A stretch of 64,000 nucleotides of DNA. Source: Betaproteobacteria bacterium. Lineage in GTDB: Bacteria > Pseudomonadota > Gammaproteobacteria > Burkholderiales > Rhodocyclaceae. The stretch lies in the NCBI GenBank assembly GCA_016703785.1, contig JADJBM010000032.1, positions 62,001 through 126,000 of the forward strand. The letters are read 5' to 3'. This document shows, piece by piece, positions 16,081 to 23,682 of the stretch; position 1 is the first letter of the stretch, and every line of letters starts with the position of its first letter. A model generated the notes under the pieces. It was not told the origin of the DNA, searched no databases, and was given only the letters and a program-made list of their open reading frames with translations. The position numbers were made by a program, and so were the translations under genes.

Positions 16081-18678
16081 ATGGAAACCCTGTTCGGTTT
16101 ATTCGTTGCGCTGATCATTTTCTACATCCTGCTGGAATGGCGGTTGGGCAGGACACGACACGAATCCGAGAGGCGCTACGCCGACCTCGAAGCGAAGACG
16201 CGTTGGCTCTACGAGCGCCTGCAGGAATTGCAGGCACGCCCGGCGACCCCGGCACCGTCTGCCGGGGCGGCGCAAACCGATACGCAGGCAAGCGAATCGC
16301 CCGTCGAGAAAGACCCCGCCGTCCCGCAGAGACTGACTTTCCCGGAGAAGACAGTCGCCGAATCGACAACAGTCGAAGCGCCCACCGCCAAGGAGCCGGG
16401 CTGGCTTTCGAAACTGATTTTCGGCGGCAACATCCTGGCGAAAGTCGGCATCGTGCTGCTGATCTTCGGCGTCGGCTCGGCGCTCAAGCTCGCCGCTGAA
16501 TTCGGTGTGCTGCCCGCCGAAGCGCGCCTCGGCATCGCCGCGCTGTTCGGCGTGGCGCTGGGCGTGGTCGGCTGGCGCAAGCGCACCGGACACGAGATGT
16601 TCGGCTTCGCCCTGCAGGGCGGCGGTGTGGCCGTGCTCTACCTCGTCGTCTATTTCGCCCTGACGCGCTATGCGCTCATCGGCACCGGCGCGGCATTCGC
16701 ATCATTCATCGTTCTCGGCGTCGGCTGCATGCTGCTCGCCGCCCGCCAGGACGGCCGCTCCCTGGCGGTGCTCGGCCTGATCGGCGCCTTCCTCGCGCCG
16801 GTGCTGGCCTCCAGCGACACCGGCAGCCATGTCGTGCTGTTCTCCTATTTCACATTGCTCAACCTGTTCATCTTCGGCGTGAGCTGGTTCAAGTCGTGGC
16901 GCTCGCTCAATGTGGCAGGTTTCCTGCTCACCTTTGCCATCGGCGTGAATTGGGGACTGAAGTTCTACCGGCCGGAACACTTCGCCACAACCGAGCCTTT
17001 CCTCGTCGCACTATTCCTCATCTACAGCCTGATCCCGCTGGTGTTCGCCCTGCGCGCCGCACCGGGCACTGCGGCGGTGGACCGCGTCGACGCCCTGCTC
17101 GTATTCGGCACGCCGGTAGTCTGCGGCTTCCTGCAGGTGCCGCTGGTCGAAGCCTTCGAATACGGTCTGGCCTGGTCGGCGGTCCTCTCCGGTGCCTATT
17201 ACCTCGCGCTCGCTTTCATCGTCGCCGGCCGCAAGCGGGGCGAACTCGCGGCGCTGACGGAAAGCCTGCGTTGGGTCGGCGCCGCGCTGCTCACGCTGGC
17301 CGTGCCCTTCGCCTTCGGCGCCCGCGCCACGGTGGCCTTGTGGGCGCTGGAGGGCGCAGCAGCAGCGTGGATGGGCGCTCGCCACGAACGCACACGCATC
17401 GCGCTGGCCGGCCTGCTGCTACAGCTCGTCGCCGGCGGCTATTTCCTGCTGCACATCGATGAACTGCGACACGCGACAGCGCTGGCCAACGACGTTTTCG
17501 TCGGCGGCATGCTCATCGCCCTCGCCGGCCTGATCGGCGGTCATGCGGCCAACCGGCTGGAGGAAAGAGCGGCACCGCAATTTCTCTCGACGCTGATGCT
17601 GTGTTGGGCTGCGCTATGGCTGTACGGCACGGGCCTGCACGAGATCGACACTTTCGTCGAGCGCCCCTGGCGCTTTGCCGCCTCGCTGGCCTTCGCCGCG
17701 CTGCCGCTGGCTGCGGCCGAATTCGCCGGGCGCCGGCTCGACTGGACTATCCTGCGGCGCGCGGCCCTGTTGCTGCCGGTGATGCTGGCGTTCGGCGCCG
17801 TGGCGGTGCTGGATCTGAAACGCCATCCCTTCGCCGATGCCGCCTGGGCGAGCTGGCTGCTGGCCTATGCCGGCCATTTCATTGTGCTCAAACGCCACGA
17901 GCAGGATGGCGAACGCTTCTGGCTGAAGGCGCGGCATGCGCTGGGTTTCTGCGTGCTCGCCGCCCTCGCCGGCTGGGAAGCCAGCTGGCAGATGAAGGAA
18001 TGGCTGCCGGACGTCCGCCTGGCGCGCATGCTCGGCTGGGGCGTCGTGCCGGCTGCGTTGCTGGCTGCCGCGTTCCATGCCACGCGGCGCGGCATCTGGC
18101 CGCCCGCCGACAACCGCAGCGCCTATCTCAGCCTCGGCGCGAGTCCGGTGGTGCTGGCGCTGGCGGCGTGGACACTGGTGCTCAACGTCGATTATTCCGG
18201 CAGCGCCGGCGGTTGGCCGTATATTCCCCTGCTCAATCCACTCGATCTGGGCCAGATGTTCGTATTGGCGACGCTGGCCTTCTGGGTGCTGGAACAGACG
18301 CGCGCAAAAGGCCTGCTCTTCACCGTACTGGGGGGACTGACTTTTGCTTGGGCAAGCGCCGGCGCGGCGCGTGCCGTGCACCATTGGCTGGGCGTGCCCT
18401 TCCACTGGGACAGGCTGTTCGATTCAGTGGCGCTGCAGGCAAGCTGGTCGATCCTGTGGGCTCTGCTCGCCCTTGGCATGATGATCCACGCCACGCGCAG
18501 CGGCCTGCGCACGCTATGGTTCGCCGGCTTCGGCCTGCTCGGCGTGGTGGGCCTGAAGCTGATGCTGGTGGACACCGCCCACGTCAACACACTGGGGCGT
18601 ACGGTGTCGCTGCTCGGGGTAGCGCTGCTGGTGATCGCCGCGAGCTACTTCTCGCCGACGCCACCGAAAAAATCCTAG
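16081..18678 (+). CDS. DUF2339 large polytopic membrane protein
   Basis: An 865-residue membrane protein. One N-terminal helix (about 1-20) leads into a charged coiled-coil (21-50) and a Pro/Ala-rich linker (52-100). The family signature follows (WLSKLIFGGNILAKVGIVLL, about 110-130), then roughly twenty hydrophobic helices to the end. DUF2339 proteins have no firmly established function; envelope or polysaccharide-related roles have been suggested from context. It is preceded by a purine-rich ribosome site after the acyltransferase gene, and its end overlaps the convergent parB by 4 bp. Copies 5 and 6 of the 25-bp motif lie within it in antisense. Confidence 0.85.
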   Translation: METLFGLFVALIIFYILLEWRLGRTRHESERRYADLEAKTRWLYERLQELQARPATPAPSAGAAQTDTQASESPVEKDPAVPQRLTFPEKTVAESTTVEAPTAKEPGWLSKLIFGGNILAKVGIVLLIFGVGSALKLAAEFGVLPAEARLGIAALFGVALGVVGWRKRTGHEMFGFALQGGGVAVLYLVVYFALTRYALIGTGAAFASFIVLGVGCMLLAARQDGRSLAVLGLIGAFLAPVLASSDTGSHVVLFSYFTLLNLFIFGVSWFKSWRSLNVAGFLLTFAIGVNWGLKFYRPEHFATTEPFLVALFLIYSLIPLVFALRAAPGTAAVDRVDALLVFGTPVVCGFLQVPLVEAFEYGLAWSAVLSGAYYLALAFIVAGRKRGELAALTESLRWVGAALLTLAVPFAFGARATVALWALEGAAAAWMGARHERTRIALAGLLLQLVAGGYFLLHIDELRHATALANDVFVGGMLIALAGLIGGHAANRLEERAAPQFLSTLMLCWAALWLYGTGLHEIDTFVERPWRFAASLAFAALPLAAAEFAGRRLDWTILRRAALLLPVMLAFGAVAVLDLKRHPFADAAWASWLLAYAGHFIVLKRHEQDGERFWLKARHALGFCVLAALAGWEASWQMKEWLPDVRLARMLGWGVVPAALLAAAFHATRRGIWPPADNRSAYLSLGASPVVLALAAWTLVLNVDYSGSAGGWPYIPLLNPLDLGQMFVLATLAFWVLEQTRAKGLLFTVLGGLTFAWASAGAARAVHHWLGVPFHWDRLFDSVALQASWSILWALLALGMMIHATRSGLRTLWFAGFGLLGVVGLKLMLVDTAHVNTLGRTVSLLGVALLVIAASYFSPTPPKKS
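16316..16340 (-). repeat. 25-bp dispersed bipartite motif, copy 5
   Basis: Minus strand AAAGTCAGTC, 7 nt, GACGGCGG. It is inside the Pro/Ala-rich linker part of the DUF2339 gene. Confidence 0.8.
18320..18344 (-). repeat. 25-bp dispersed bipartite motif, copy 6
   Basis: Minus strand AAAGTCAGTC, 7 nt, TACGGTGA. It is inside the DUF2339 gene; the second arm has two differences from the main form. Confidence 0.7.
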
Positions 18679-19517
18679 CGCAGTTTTTCGAGAATGCCGT
18701 CGAGCTGGTCGAGGCTGGCGAAGCCGATGGCGACCTGGCCGGCGCCCTTGGCACCGACCTTGATCTTCACCTGCGCGCCGAGGATGTCGGCAAGTTCCTC
18801 CTCGAGGCGCGCCACGTCGCGGTCTTCCGTCTTGGCCGCGGCTTTCTTCTTCGGCGGATTGAGTTCGTGCTGCACCATGCGCTCGGCCTCGCGCACCGAA
18901 TAGCCTTTGGCGGCAATGCGATGGGCGAGCTGCAGCTGGCTGGCCTTGGCCAGCGGCAGCAAGGCGCGGGCGTGGCCCATGTCGATGTCGCCGGCCATGA
19001 GCAGGTCCTGCACCGGTTTCGCCAGATGCAGCAGGCGCAGCAGGTTGCTGGCGGCGGGCCGCGAACGGCCGACGGCATCGGCCGCCAACTGGTGGGTCAT
19101 GCCGAATTCGTCGATGAGGCGCTGGATGCCCATCGCCTCTTCAAGCGGATTGAGGTCCTCGCGCTGGATGTTCTCGATGAGCGACATGGCCAGCGCGGAA
19201 TCGTCGGGAATGTCGCGCACCAGCACCGGCACTTCATGCAGGCCAGCGAGCTGCGAGGCGCGCCAGCGCCGCTCGCCGGCGATGATCTCGTAGCGGCCGC
19301 CATCGACCGGACGCACCAGAATCGGCTGCATGACACCCTGCGCCTTGATGGAGGCAGCCAGCTCGTTGAGCGACTCCTGGTCCATGTGCGTGCGCGGCTG
19401 GTACTTGCCGGGCTGGAGGTAGTCGACGCGCAGGGTGTCCTGTCGCTGCGGTTCGCTGCTGTTGCCGGCGAGCAGGGCATCGAGCCCGCGGCCGAGGCCT
19501 TTGTGTTTGGCTGCCAT
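18675..19517 (-). CDS. parB: Chromosome-partitioning protein ParB
   Basis: A 280-residue ParB/Spo0J-type CTPase and parS-binding protein. Landmarks are the N-terminal GLGRGLDALL (ParA-contact region), GERRWRASQLAG in the ParB/Srx-like nuclease-fold domain, the ENIQREDLNPLEEA arm, the central HTH (MTHQLAADAVGRSRPAASNLLRL in two parts) and a C-terminal dimerisation domain. It loads on parS sites and recruits ParA to segregate the origin. A perfect parS lies 3.4 kb away at 22901-22916. It is downstream of parA in the mnmG-rsmG-parA-parB run. Confidence 0.96.
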   Translation of the reverse strand: MAAKHKGLGRGLDALLAGNSSEPQRQDTLRVDYLQPGKYQPRTHMDQESLNELAASIKAQGVMQPILVRPVDGGRYEIIAGERRWRASQLAGLHEVPVLVRDIPDDSALAMSLIENIQREDLNPLEEAMGIQRLIDEFGMTHQLAADAVGRSRPAASNLLRLLHLAKPVQDLLMAGDIDMGHARALLPLAKASQLQLAHRIAAKGYSVREAERMVQHELNPPKKKAAAKTEDRDVARLEEELADILGAQVKIKVGAKGAGQVAIGFASLDQLDGILEKLR

Positions 19518-19528
19518 ATTGTTTCTCC

Positions 19529-20299
19529 CTAGAACGTCCTGGCGCGCTCGATCATCTCGGCGGCGAAGGCCAGGTAGGCCTGCGCGCCTTTCGCGGCACG
19601 GTCGAAGATCACGCCGGGCAGGCCGTAGCTCGGCGCTTCGGCCAGGCGCACGTTGCGCGGCACGATGGATTTGAACACCTTGTCGCCGAAGTGCTGCTCG
19701 AGCTGGGCGCTGACCTGGTTGGACAGCGTGCTGCGCGGGTCGAACATGACGCGCAGCAGGCCGATGATCTTGAGGTCGGGGTTGAGGTTGGCGTGCACCT
19801 TCTTGATGGTGTTCACCAGGTCGGATAGGCCTTCCAGCGCGTAGTACTCACACTGCATCGGAATGATGACGCCGTTGGCGGCGCACAGGCCGTTCAGCGT
19901 CAGCAGGCTGAGCGAAGGCGGGCAGTCGATGAGGACGAAATCGTAGTCCGCATCGTGCAGCGCGAGAGCCTGCTTGAGGCGCGTCTCGCGGTTGTCGAGG
20001 TCGACCATCTCCACTTCGGCGCCAGCGAGGTCGCGGTTGGCCGGCAGCGTGTCGAACTTGCCCGCCTCGGAGGCCTGGCGCGCTTCGGCGAGCGAGGCCA
20101 AGCCAAGCAGGACTTGATAGACCGATTTTTTCAGTGCGCGCTTGTCCACTCCGCTGCCCATGGTGGCGTTGCCCTGCGGATCGAGGTCCACCAGCAGCAC
20201 GCGCTGGCCCTGGGCGGCGAGCGCCGCCGCGAGATTCACGGTGGTAGTGGTCTTGCCGACCCCTCCCTTCTGGTTGGCAACTGCAAATATATGAGCCAT
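19529..20299 (-). CDS. parA: Chromosome-partitioning ATPase ParA
   Basis: A 256-residue Soj/ParA-type deviant Walker ATPase. It has KGGVGKTTT at residues about 11-19, the Walker A' lysine included, and VLLVDLDPQGN and VLIDCPPSLS as switch and Walker B segments. Dimeric ATP-bound ParA coats the nucleoid and moves ParB-parS complexes. It starts 13 bases after the rsmG stop and ends 11 bases before parB. Confidence 0.97.
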   Translation of the reverse strand: MAHIFAVANQKGGVGKTTTTVNLAAALAAQGQRVLLVDLDPQGNATMGSGVDKRALKKSVYQVLLGLASLAEARQASEAGKFDTLPANRDLAGAEVEMVDLDNRETRLKQALALHDADYDFVLIDCPPSLSLLTLNGLCAANGVIIPMQCEYYALEGLSDLVNTIKKVHANLNPDLKIIGLLRVMFDPRSTLSNQVSAQLEQHFGDKVFKSIVPRNVRLAEAPSYGLPGVIFDRAAKGAQAYLAFAAEMIERARTF

Positions 20300-20312
20300 T
20301 CTTTTTATCCTG

Positions 20313-20939
20313 TTATTCGCGTACCACGCGCACCAGGTGGCGCGCGCCCTCCACTCCCGGCACCTGCAGCGGAATGACCTCCGCCACGCGCCAGCCGGCC
20401 GGCAACTGGGCGATTTCCTCGTAGGGGTGCACCCCCTTCATGGCAAGCAGCACACCGCCCTCTCCAAGCAGATGCCCCGATAACTTGACGAACTCGGCCA
20501 GATCGGAAAACGCGCGGGAAACCACCACATCGTATTTCTCTTCAGGCATCCAGGCCTCGGCACGCTCGCTATGCACCGTCACGTTGCCAAGGCCGAGCTC
20601 GATCTTTGCCTGCTGCTCAAAGGCCGACTTCTTCTGGTTGCTCTCCACCAGCGCCACCAGCAGTTCCGGCCGCGCGATGGCCAGCGGAATGCCCGGCAAG
20701 CCGCCCCCGCTGCCGATGTCGGCCAGCCGACGTACCGTGCCGAGGTGCGGCAGCACGGCCAGCGAATCCAGCAGGTGGTGGCTGATCACTTGCGCCTCGT
20801 CGCGTAACGCAGTGAGGTTGTAGACCTTGTTCCACTTGCCGAGCAGCGCTGCATAAGCCAGAAGCTGCTTTTGCGGCGGCGGCGGCAAATCCACACCCAG
20901 CGCGGCCAATCCGCGCGACAGTTGTTCCTCCGGCGTCAT
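20313..20939 (-). CDS. rsmG: 16S rRNA (guanine-527-N7)-methyltransferase
   Basis: A 208-residue SAM-dependent methyltransferase (GidB) that modifies G527 of 16S rRNA in the 530 loop. The SAM-binding motif is ADIGSGGGLPGIPLAI, followed by VESNQKKSAF and VVSRAFSDL. It overlaps mnmG by 4 bp, the usual gidA-gidB arrangement. Confidence 0.96.
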   Translation of the reverse strand: MTPEEQLSRGLAALGVDLPPPPQKQLLAYAALLGKWNKVYNLTALRDEAQVISHHLLDSLAVLPHLGTVRRLADIGSGGGLPGIPLAIARPELLVALVESNQKKSAFEQQAKIELGLGNVTVHSERAEAWMPEEKYDVVVSRAFSDLAEFVKLSGHLLGEGGVLLAMKGVHPYEEIAQLPAGWRVAEVIPLQVPGVEGARHLVRVVRE

Positions 20940-22837
20940 GCGCGCTTGCGGGATTCCCGCCCCAATGATCCGCGCCGCTTCAGGTGCACCAGCAACAGGG
21001 AGATGGCGGCCGGCGTAATGCCCTGGATGCGCGAGGCCTGGCCGAGGGTTTCCGGCTTGTGCTGGTTGAGCTTTTGCTGCACCTCGATCGACAAGCCGCG
21101 TACCGAGCCGTAATCGAGGTCCAGTGGCAGTGTCGTGTCTTCCTGATCGCGGCTCTTGGCGATCTCATCGGCCTGGCGGTCAATGTAGCCTTGATACTTC
21201 GACTGGATTTCCAGTTGTTCGATGGCCTGCAAATCGCCGATCGGTGCGCCCGCACCTGGCAGCGTCATCAGACTGGCGTAACTCACATCGGGCCGGCGCA
21301 GCAATTCAGCGAGACTGTATTCATGCTCGAGCGGCTTGCCGAGCACGCGCTCTGCGTTGGCGGCATCCACGATCTTCGGATTCACCCAAGTGGATTTCAG
21401 GCGCTCCTGCTCGCGCACAATAGCCTCGCGCTTTCGGCTGAAGGCTTCCCAGCGGACGTCGTCAACAATGCCCAGTCGGCGTCCGGCTTCGGTGAGGCGC
21501 AGATCGGCGTTGTCCTCGCGCAGACTGAGACGGTATTCGGCACGGCTGGTAAACATGCGGTAGGGCTCGGAAACGCCGCGCGTGATGAGGTCGTCAGCCA
21601 GCACACCGAGATAGGCCTCGTCGCGACGCGGGCACCAGGGCGTCTCGCCCTTGGCGAGCAGCGCGGCGTTCAGACCGGCGAGCAAACCCTGCGCGGCGGC
21701 TTCTTCGTAGCCCGTCGTGCCGTTGATCTGTCCGGCGAAAAACAGGCCGCGGATCGCTTTAGTTTGCAGCGAGGAAGTCAGGCCACGTGGATCGAAGTAG
21801 TCGTATTCGATGGCGTAGCCAGGCCGCAGGATGTGGGCGTTTTCCAGCCCCGGGATGGATTGCACCAGGGCTAGCTGCACATCGAAAGGCAGGCTGGTCG
21901 AAATGCCGTTGGGGTAGATCTCGTGCGTCGTCAGGCCTTCCGGCTCGAGGAAGATCTGGTGGCTGGACTTGTCGGCAAAGCGGTGGATCTTGTCCTCGAT
22001 GGAGGGGCAATAGCGAGGGCCCACTCCCTCGATTACGCCCGTAAACATTGGGGAACGGTCCAGCCCGCCGCGGATGATGTCGTGCGTGCGCTGGGTGGTA
22101 TGGGTGATCCAGCAGGGCAGCTGCCGTGGGTGCTGGGCGGCGTCGCCGAGGTAAGAGAATACCGGCGCCGGGTCATCGCCCGGCTGCTCGATCATCACCG
22201 AGAAATCGATGCTGCGGCCGTCGAGGCGCGGCGGCGTGCCGGTCTTCAGGCGCCCGGCCGGCAGCTTCAGCTCACGCAGTCGCGCGGCGAGACTGATCGC
22301 CGGGGGATCACCCATGCGGCCGGCCTGGTAATGGTCGAGGCCGACATGAATGAGGCCGGCGAGAAAGGTGCCGGCAGTCAGCACCACCGCCTCCGCCTCG
22401 AAGCGCAGACCAAGCTGGGTGACGACGCCGGTAACGCGATCGCCGGACACGGTAAGGTCATCGACAGCCTGCTGGAACAACGTGAGGTTGGGCTGGTTCT
22501 CCAGCCGGCGGCGGATCGCCGCCTTGTACAGCACGCGATCGGCTTGGGCGCGCGTAGCGCGTACCGCGGGGCCCTTGCTCGAATTGAGGATGCGGAACTG
22601 GATGCCGGCTTCGTCGGTGGCTGCCGCCATAGCGCCACCGAGCGCATCGACTTCCTTGACCAAGTGCCCCTTGCCAATGCCCCCGATGGAGGGATTGCAA
22701 GACATCGCCCCCAGCGTTTCAAGGTTATGCGTCAACAGCAGCGAGCGACTGCCCGCCCGGGCCGCGGCGAGCGCTGCCTCGGTGCCGGCATGACCGCCGC
22801 CAATGACGATGACATCGTAACGCGTGGGGAACAGCAT
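20936..22837 (-). CDS. mnmG: tRNA uridine-5-carboxymethylaminomethyl modification enzyme MnmG
   Basis: A 633-residue FAD enzyme that works with MnmE to modify U34 of tRNAs. The N-terminal dinucleotide motif is VIVIGGGHAGTEAALAAARAG; NPSIGGIGKGHLVKEVDALGG and the later PEGLTTHEIYPNGIS are family signatures. The ATG at 22837 (MLFPTRYDV) is chosen over an upstream Met because it lies directly before the FAD motif. The parS palindrome lies just upstream, and the partner mnmE is at 28.7-30.1 kb. Confidence 0.97.
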   Translation of the reverse strand: MLFPTRYDVIVIGGGHAGTEAALAAARAGSRSLLLTHNLETLGAMSCNPSIGGIGKGHLVKEVDALGGAMAAATDEAGIQFRILNSSKGPAVRATRAQADRVLYKAAIRRRLENQPNLTLFQQAVDDLTVSGDRVTGVVTQLGLRFEAEAVVLTAGTFLAGLIHVGLDHYQAGRMGDPPAISLAARLRELKLPAGRLKTGTPPRLDGRSIDFSVMIEQPGDDPAPVFSYLGDAAQHPRQLPCWITHTTQRTHDIIRGGLDRSPMFTGVIEGVGPRYCPSIEDKIHRFADKSSHQIFLEPEGLTTHEIYPNGISTSLPFDVQLALVQSIPGLENAHILRPGYAIEYDYFDPRGLTSSLQTKAIRGLFFAGQINGTTGYEEAAAQGLLAGLNAALLAKGETPWCPRRDEAYLGVLADDLITRGVSEPYRMFTSRAEYRLSLREDNADLRLTEAGRRLGIVDDVRWEAFSRKREAIVREQERLKSTWVNPKIVDAANAERVLGKPLEHEYSLAELLRRPDVSYASLMTLPGAGAPIGDLQAIEQLEIQSKYQGYIDRQADEIAKSRDQEDTTLPLDLDYGSVRGLSIEVQQKLNQHKPETLGQASRIQGITPAAISLLLVHLKRRGSLGRESRKRA

Positions 22838-22889
22838 GGCTCTGTAATGACTGCGGAGAGGCGCCATGATACGCGAGGACAGCATAAAA

Positions 22890-22927
22890 AAACAGGTAAA
22901 TGTTTCACGTGAAACATTTCCCTGTTT
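22890..22927 (-). terminator. Palindromic terminator of the liv operon containing parS
   Basis: A 38-bp near-perfect palindrome: AAACAGG, one mismatched base, an 11-bp arm, its complement, one mismatched base, CCTGTTT. On the minus strand it is followed by a run of Ts, giving a classic intrinsic terminator 20 bases after the livF stop. The centre of the stem is the parS site. Confidence 0.75.
22901..22916. promoter_or_regulatory. parS centromere site (perfect consensus)
   Basis: TGTTTCACGTGAAACA is identical to the widely conserved chromosomal parS sequence bound by ParB. It lies about 10 kb from the dnaA region and near parAB, as usual for origin-proximal centromeres. Confidence 0.95.
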
Positions 22928-22947
22928 AATTATTAAATTACAGTAGC

Positions 22948-23682
22948 TTACTTCTTCTTCCCACCCAATCCGAGATAGGTTTCAACAACGCGCGGATCGT
23001 CTGCCAGCGCCCGGCTTTCGCCTTCCAGGGCGACGCTGCCGGTCTCCAGCACGTAGCCGGTGTCGGCGATCTGCAGGGCGGCGCGTGCATTCTGCTCGAC
23101 GAGGAGGATGGCCACACCGGTCTTCTTCAGGTCGGCGATGATGTGGAAGATCTCGCGCACGATGAGCGGGGCCAGACCCAGGCTCGGCTCGTCGAGCATG
23201 AGCAGCTTCGGCTTGGCCATCAGAGCGCGGCCCACCGCCAGCATCTGCCGCTCGCCGCCGGAGAGTGTGCCGGCCAGCTGGGTGCGACGCTCCTTCAGGC
23301 GCGGGAAGGTAGCGAAGACCTGGTCCATGGTCTTGCCCTCGTCGCGCTCGCCGTGGCGGTAACGCTGGAAGGCGCCGAGCAGGAGGTTGTCCTCCACGCT
23401 CATCTCGCCGAAGAGCTCGCGCTTCTCCGGCACCAGCGTCATGCCCATGGCAACAAGGTGCTCGACCTCGATGTCGTTCTGCACTTCGCCTTGGAACACG
23501 ATATCCCCCTTCGAAGGCAGCAGGCCCATGATGGCGCCCAACAAGGTGGTCTTGCCGGCGCCGTTGGGACCGATCACCGTGACGATCTGTCCCGCCTCGA
23601 CCTTGAGATTGATGTGGTGCAGCGCCTCGACCTTGCCGTAGGAGACGCAAAGTTCGTTGATTTCCAGAATGGGGGTCGTCAT
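22948..23682 (-). CDS. livF: Branched-chain-amino-acid-type ABC transporter ATP-binding protein LivF
   Basis: A 244-residue ABC ATPase with Walker A GPNGAGKTT (near residue 39), signature LSGGERQMLAVGRAL and Walker B KLLMLDEPSLGLAP. It is the second ATPase of a HAAT-family importer. It is coupled to the LivM-LivG gene (stop and start overlap by one base) and is last in the operon, followed by the parS-containing terminator. The substrate could be branched-chain amino acids or small aromatic acids; the sequence does not decide. Confidence 0.93.
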   Translation of the reverse strand: MTTPILEINELCVSYGKVEALHHINLKVEAGQIVTVIGPNGAGKTTLLGAIMGLLPSKGDIVFQGEVQNDIEVEHLVAMGMTLVPEKRELFGEMSVEDNLLLGAFQRYRHGERDEGKTMDQVFATFPRLKERRTQLAGTLSGGERQMLAVGRALMAKPKLLMLDEPSLGLAPLIVREIFHIIADLKKTGVAILLVEQNARAALQIADTGYVLETGSVALEGESRALADDPRVVETYLGLGGKKK

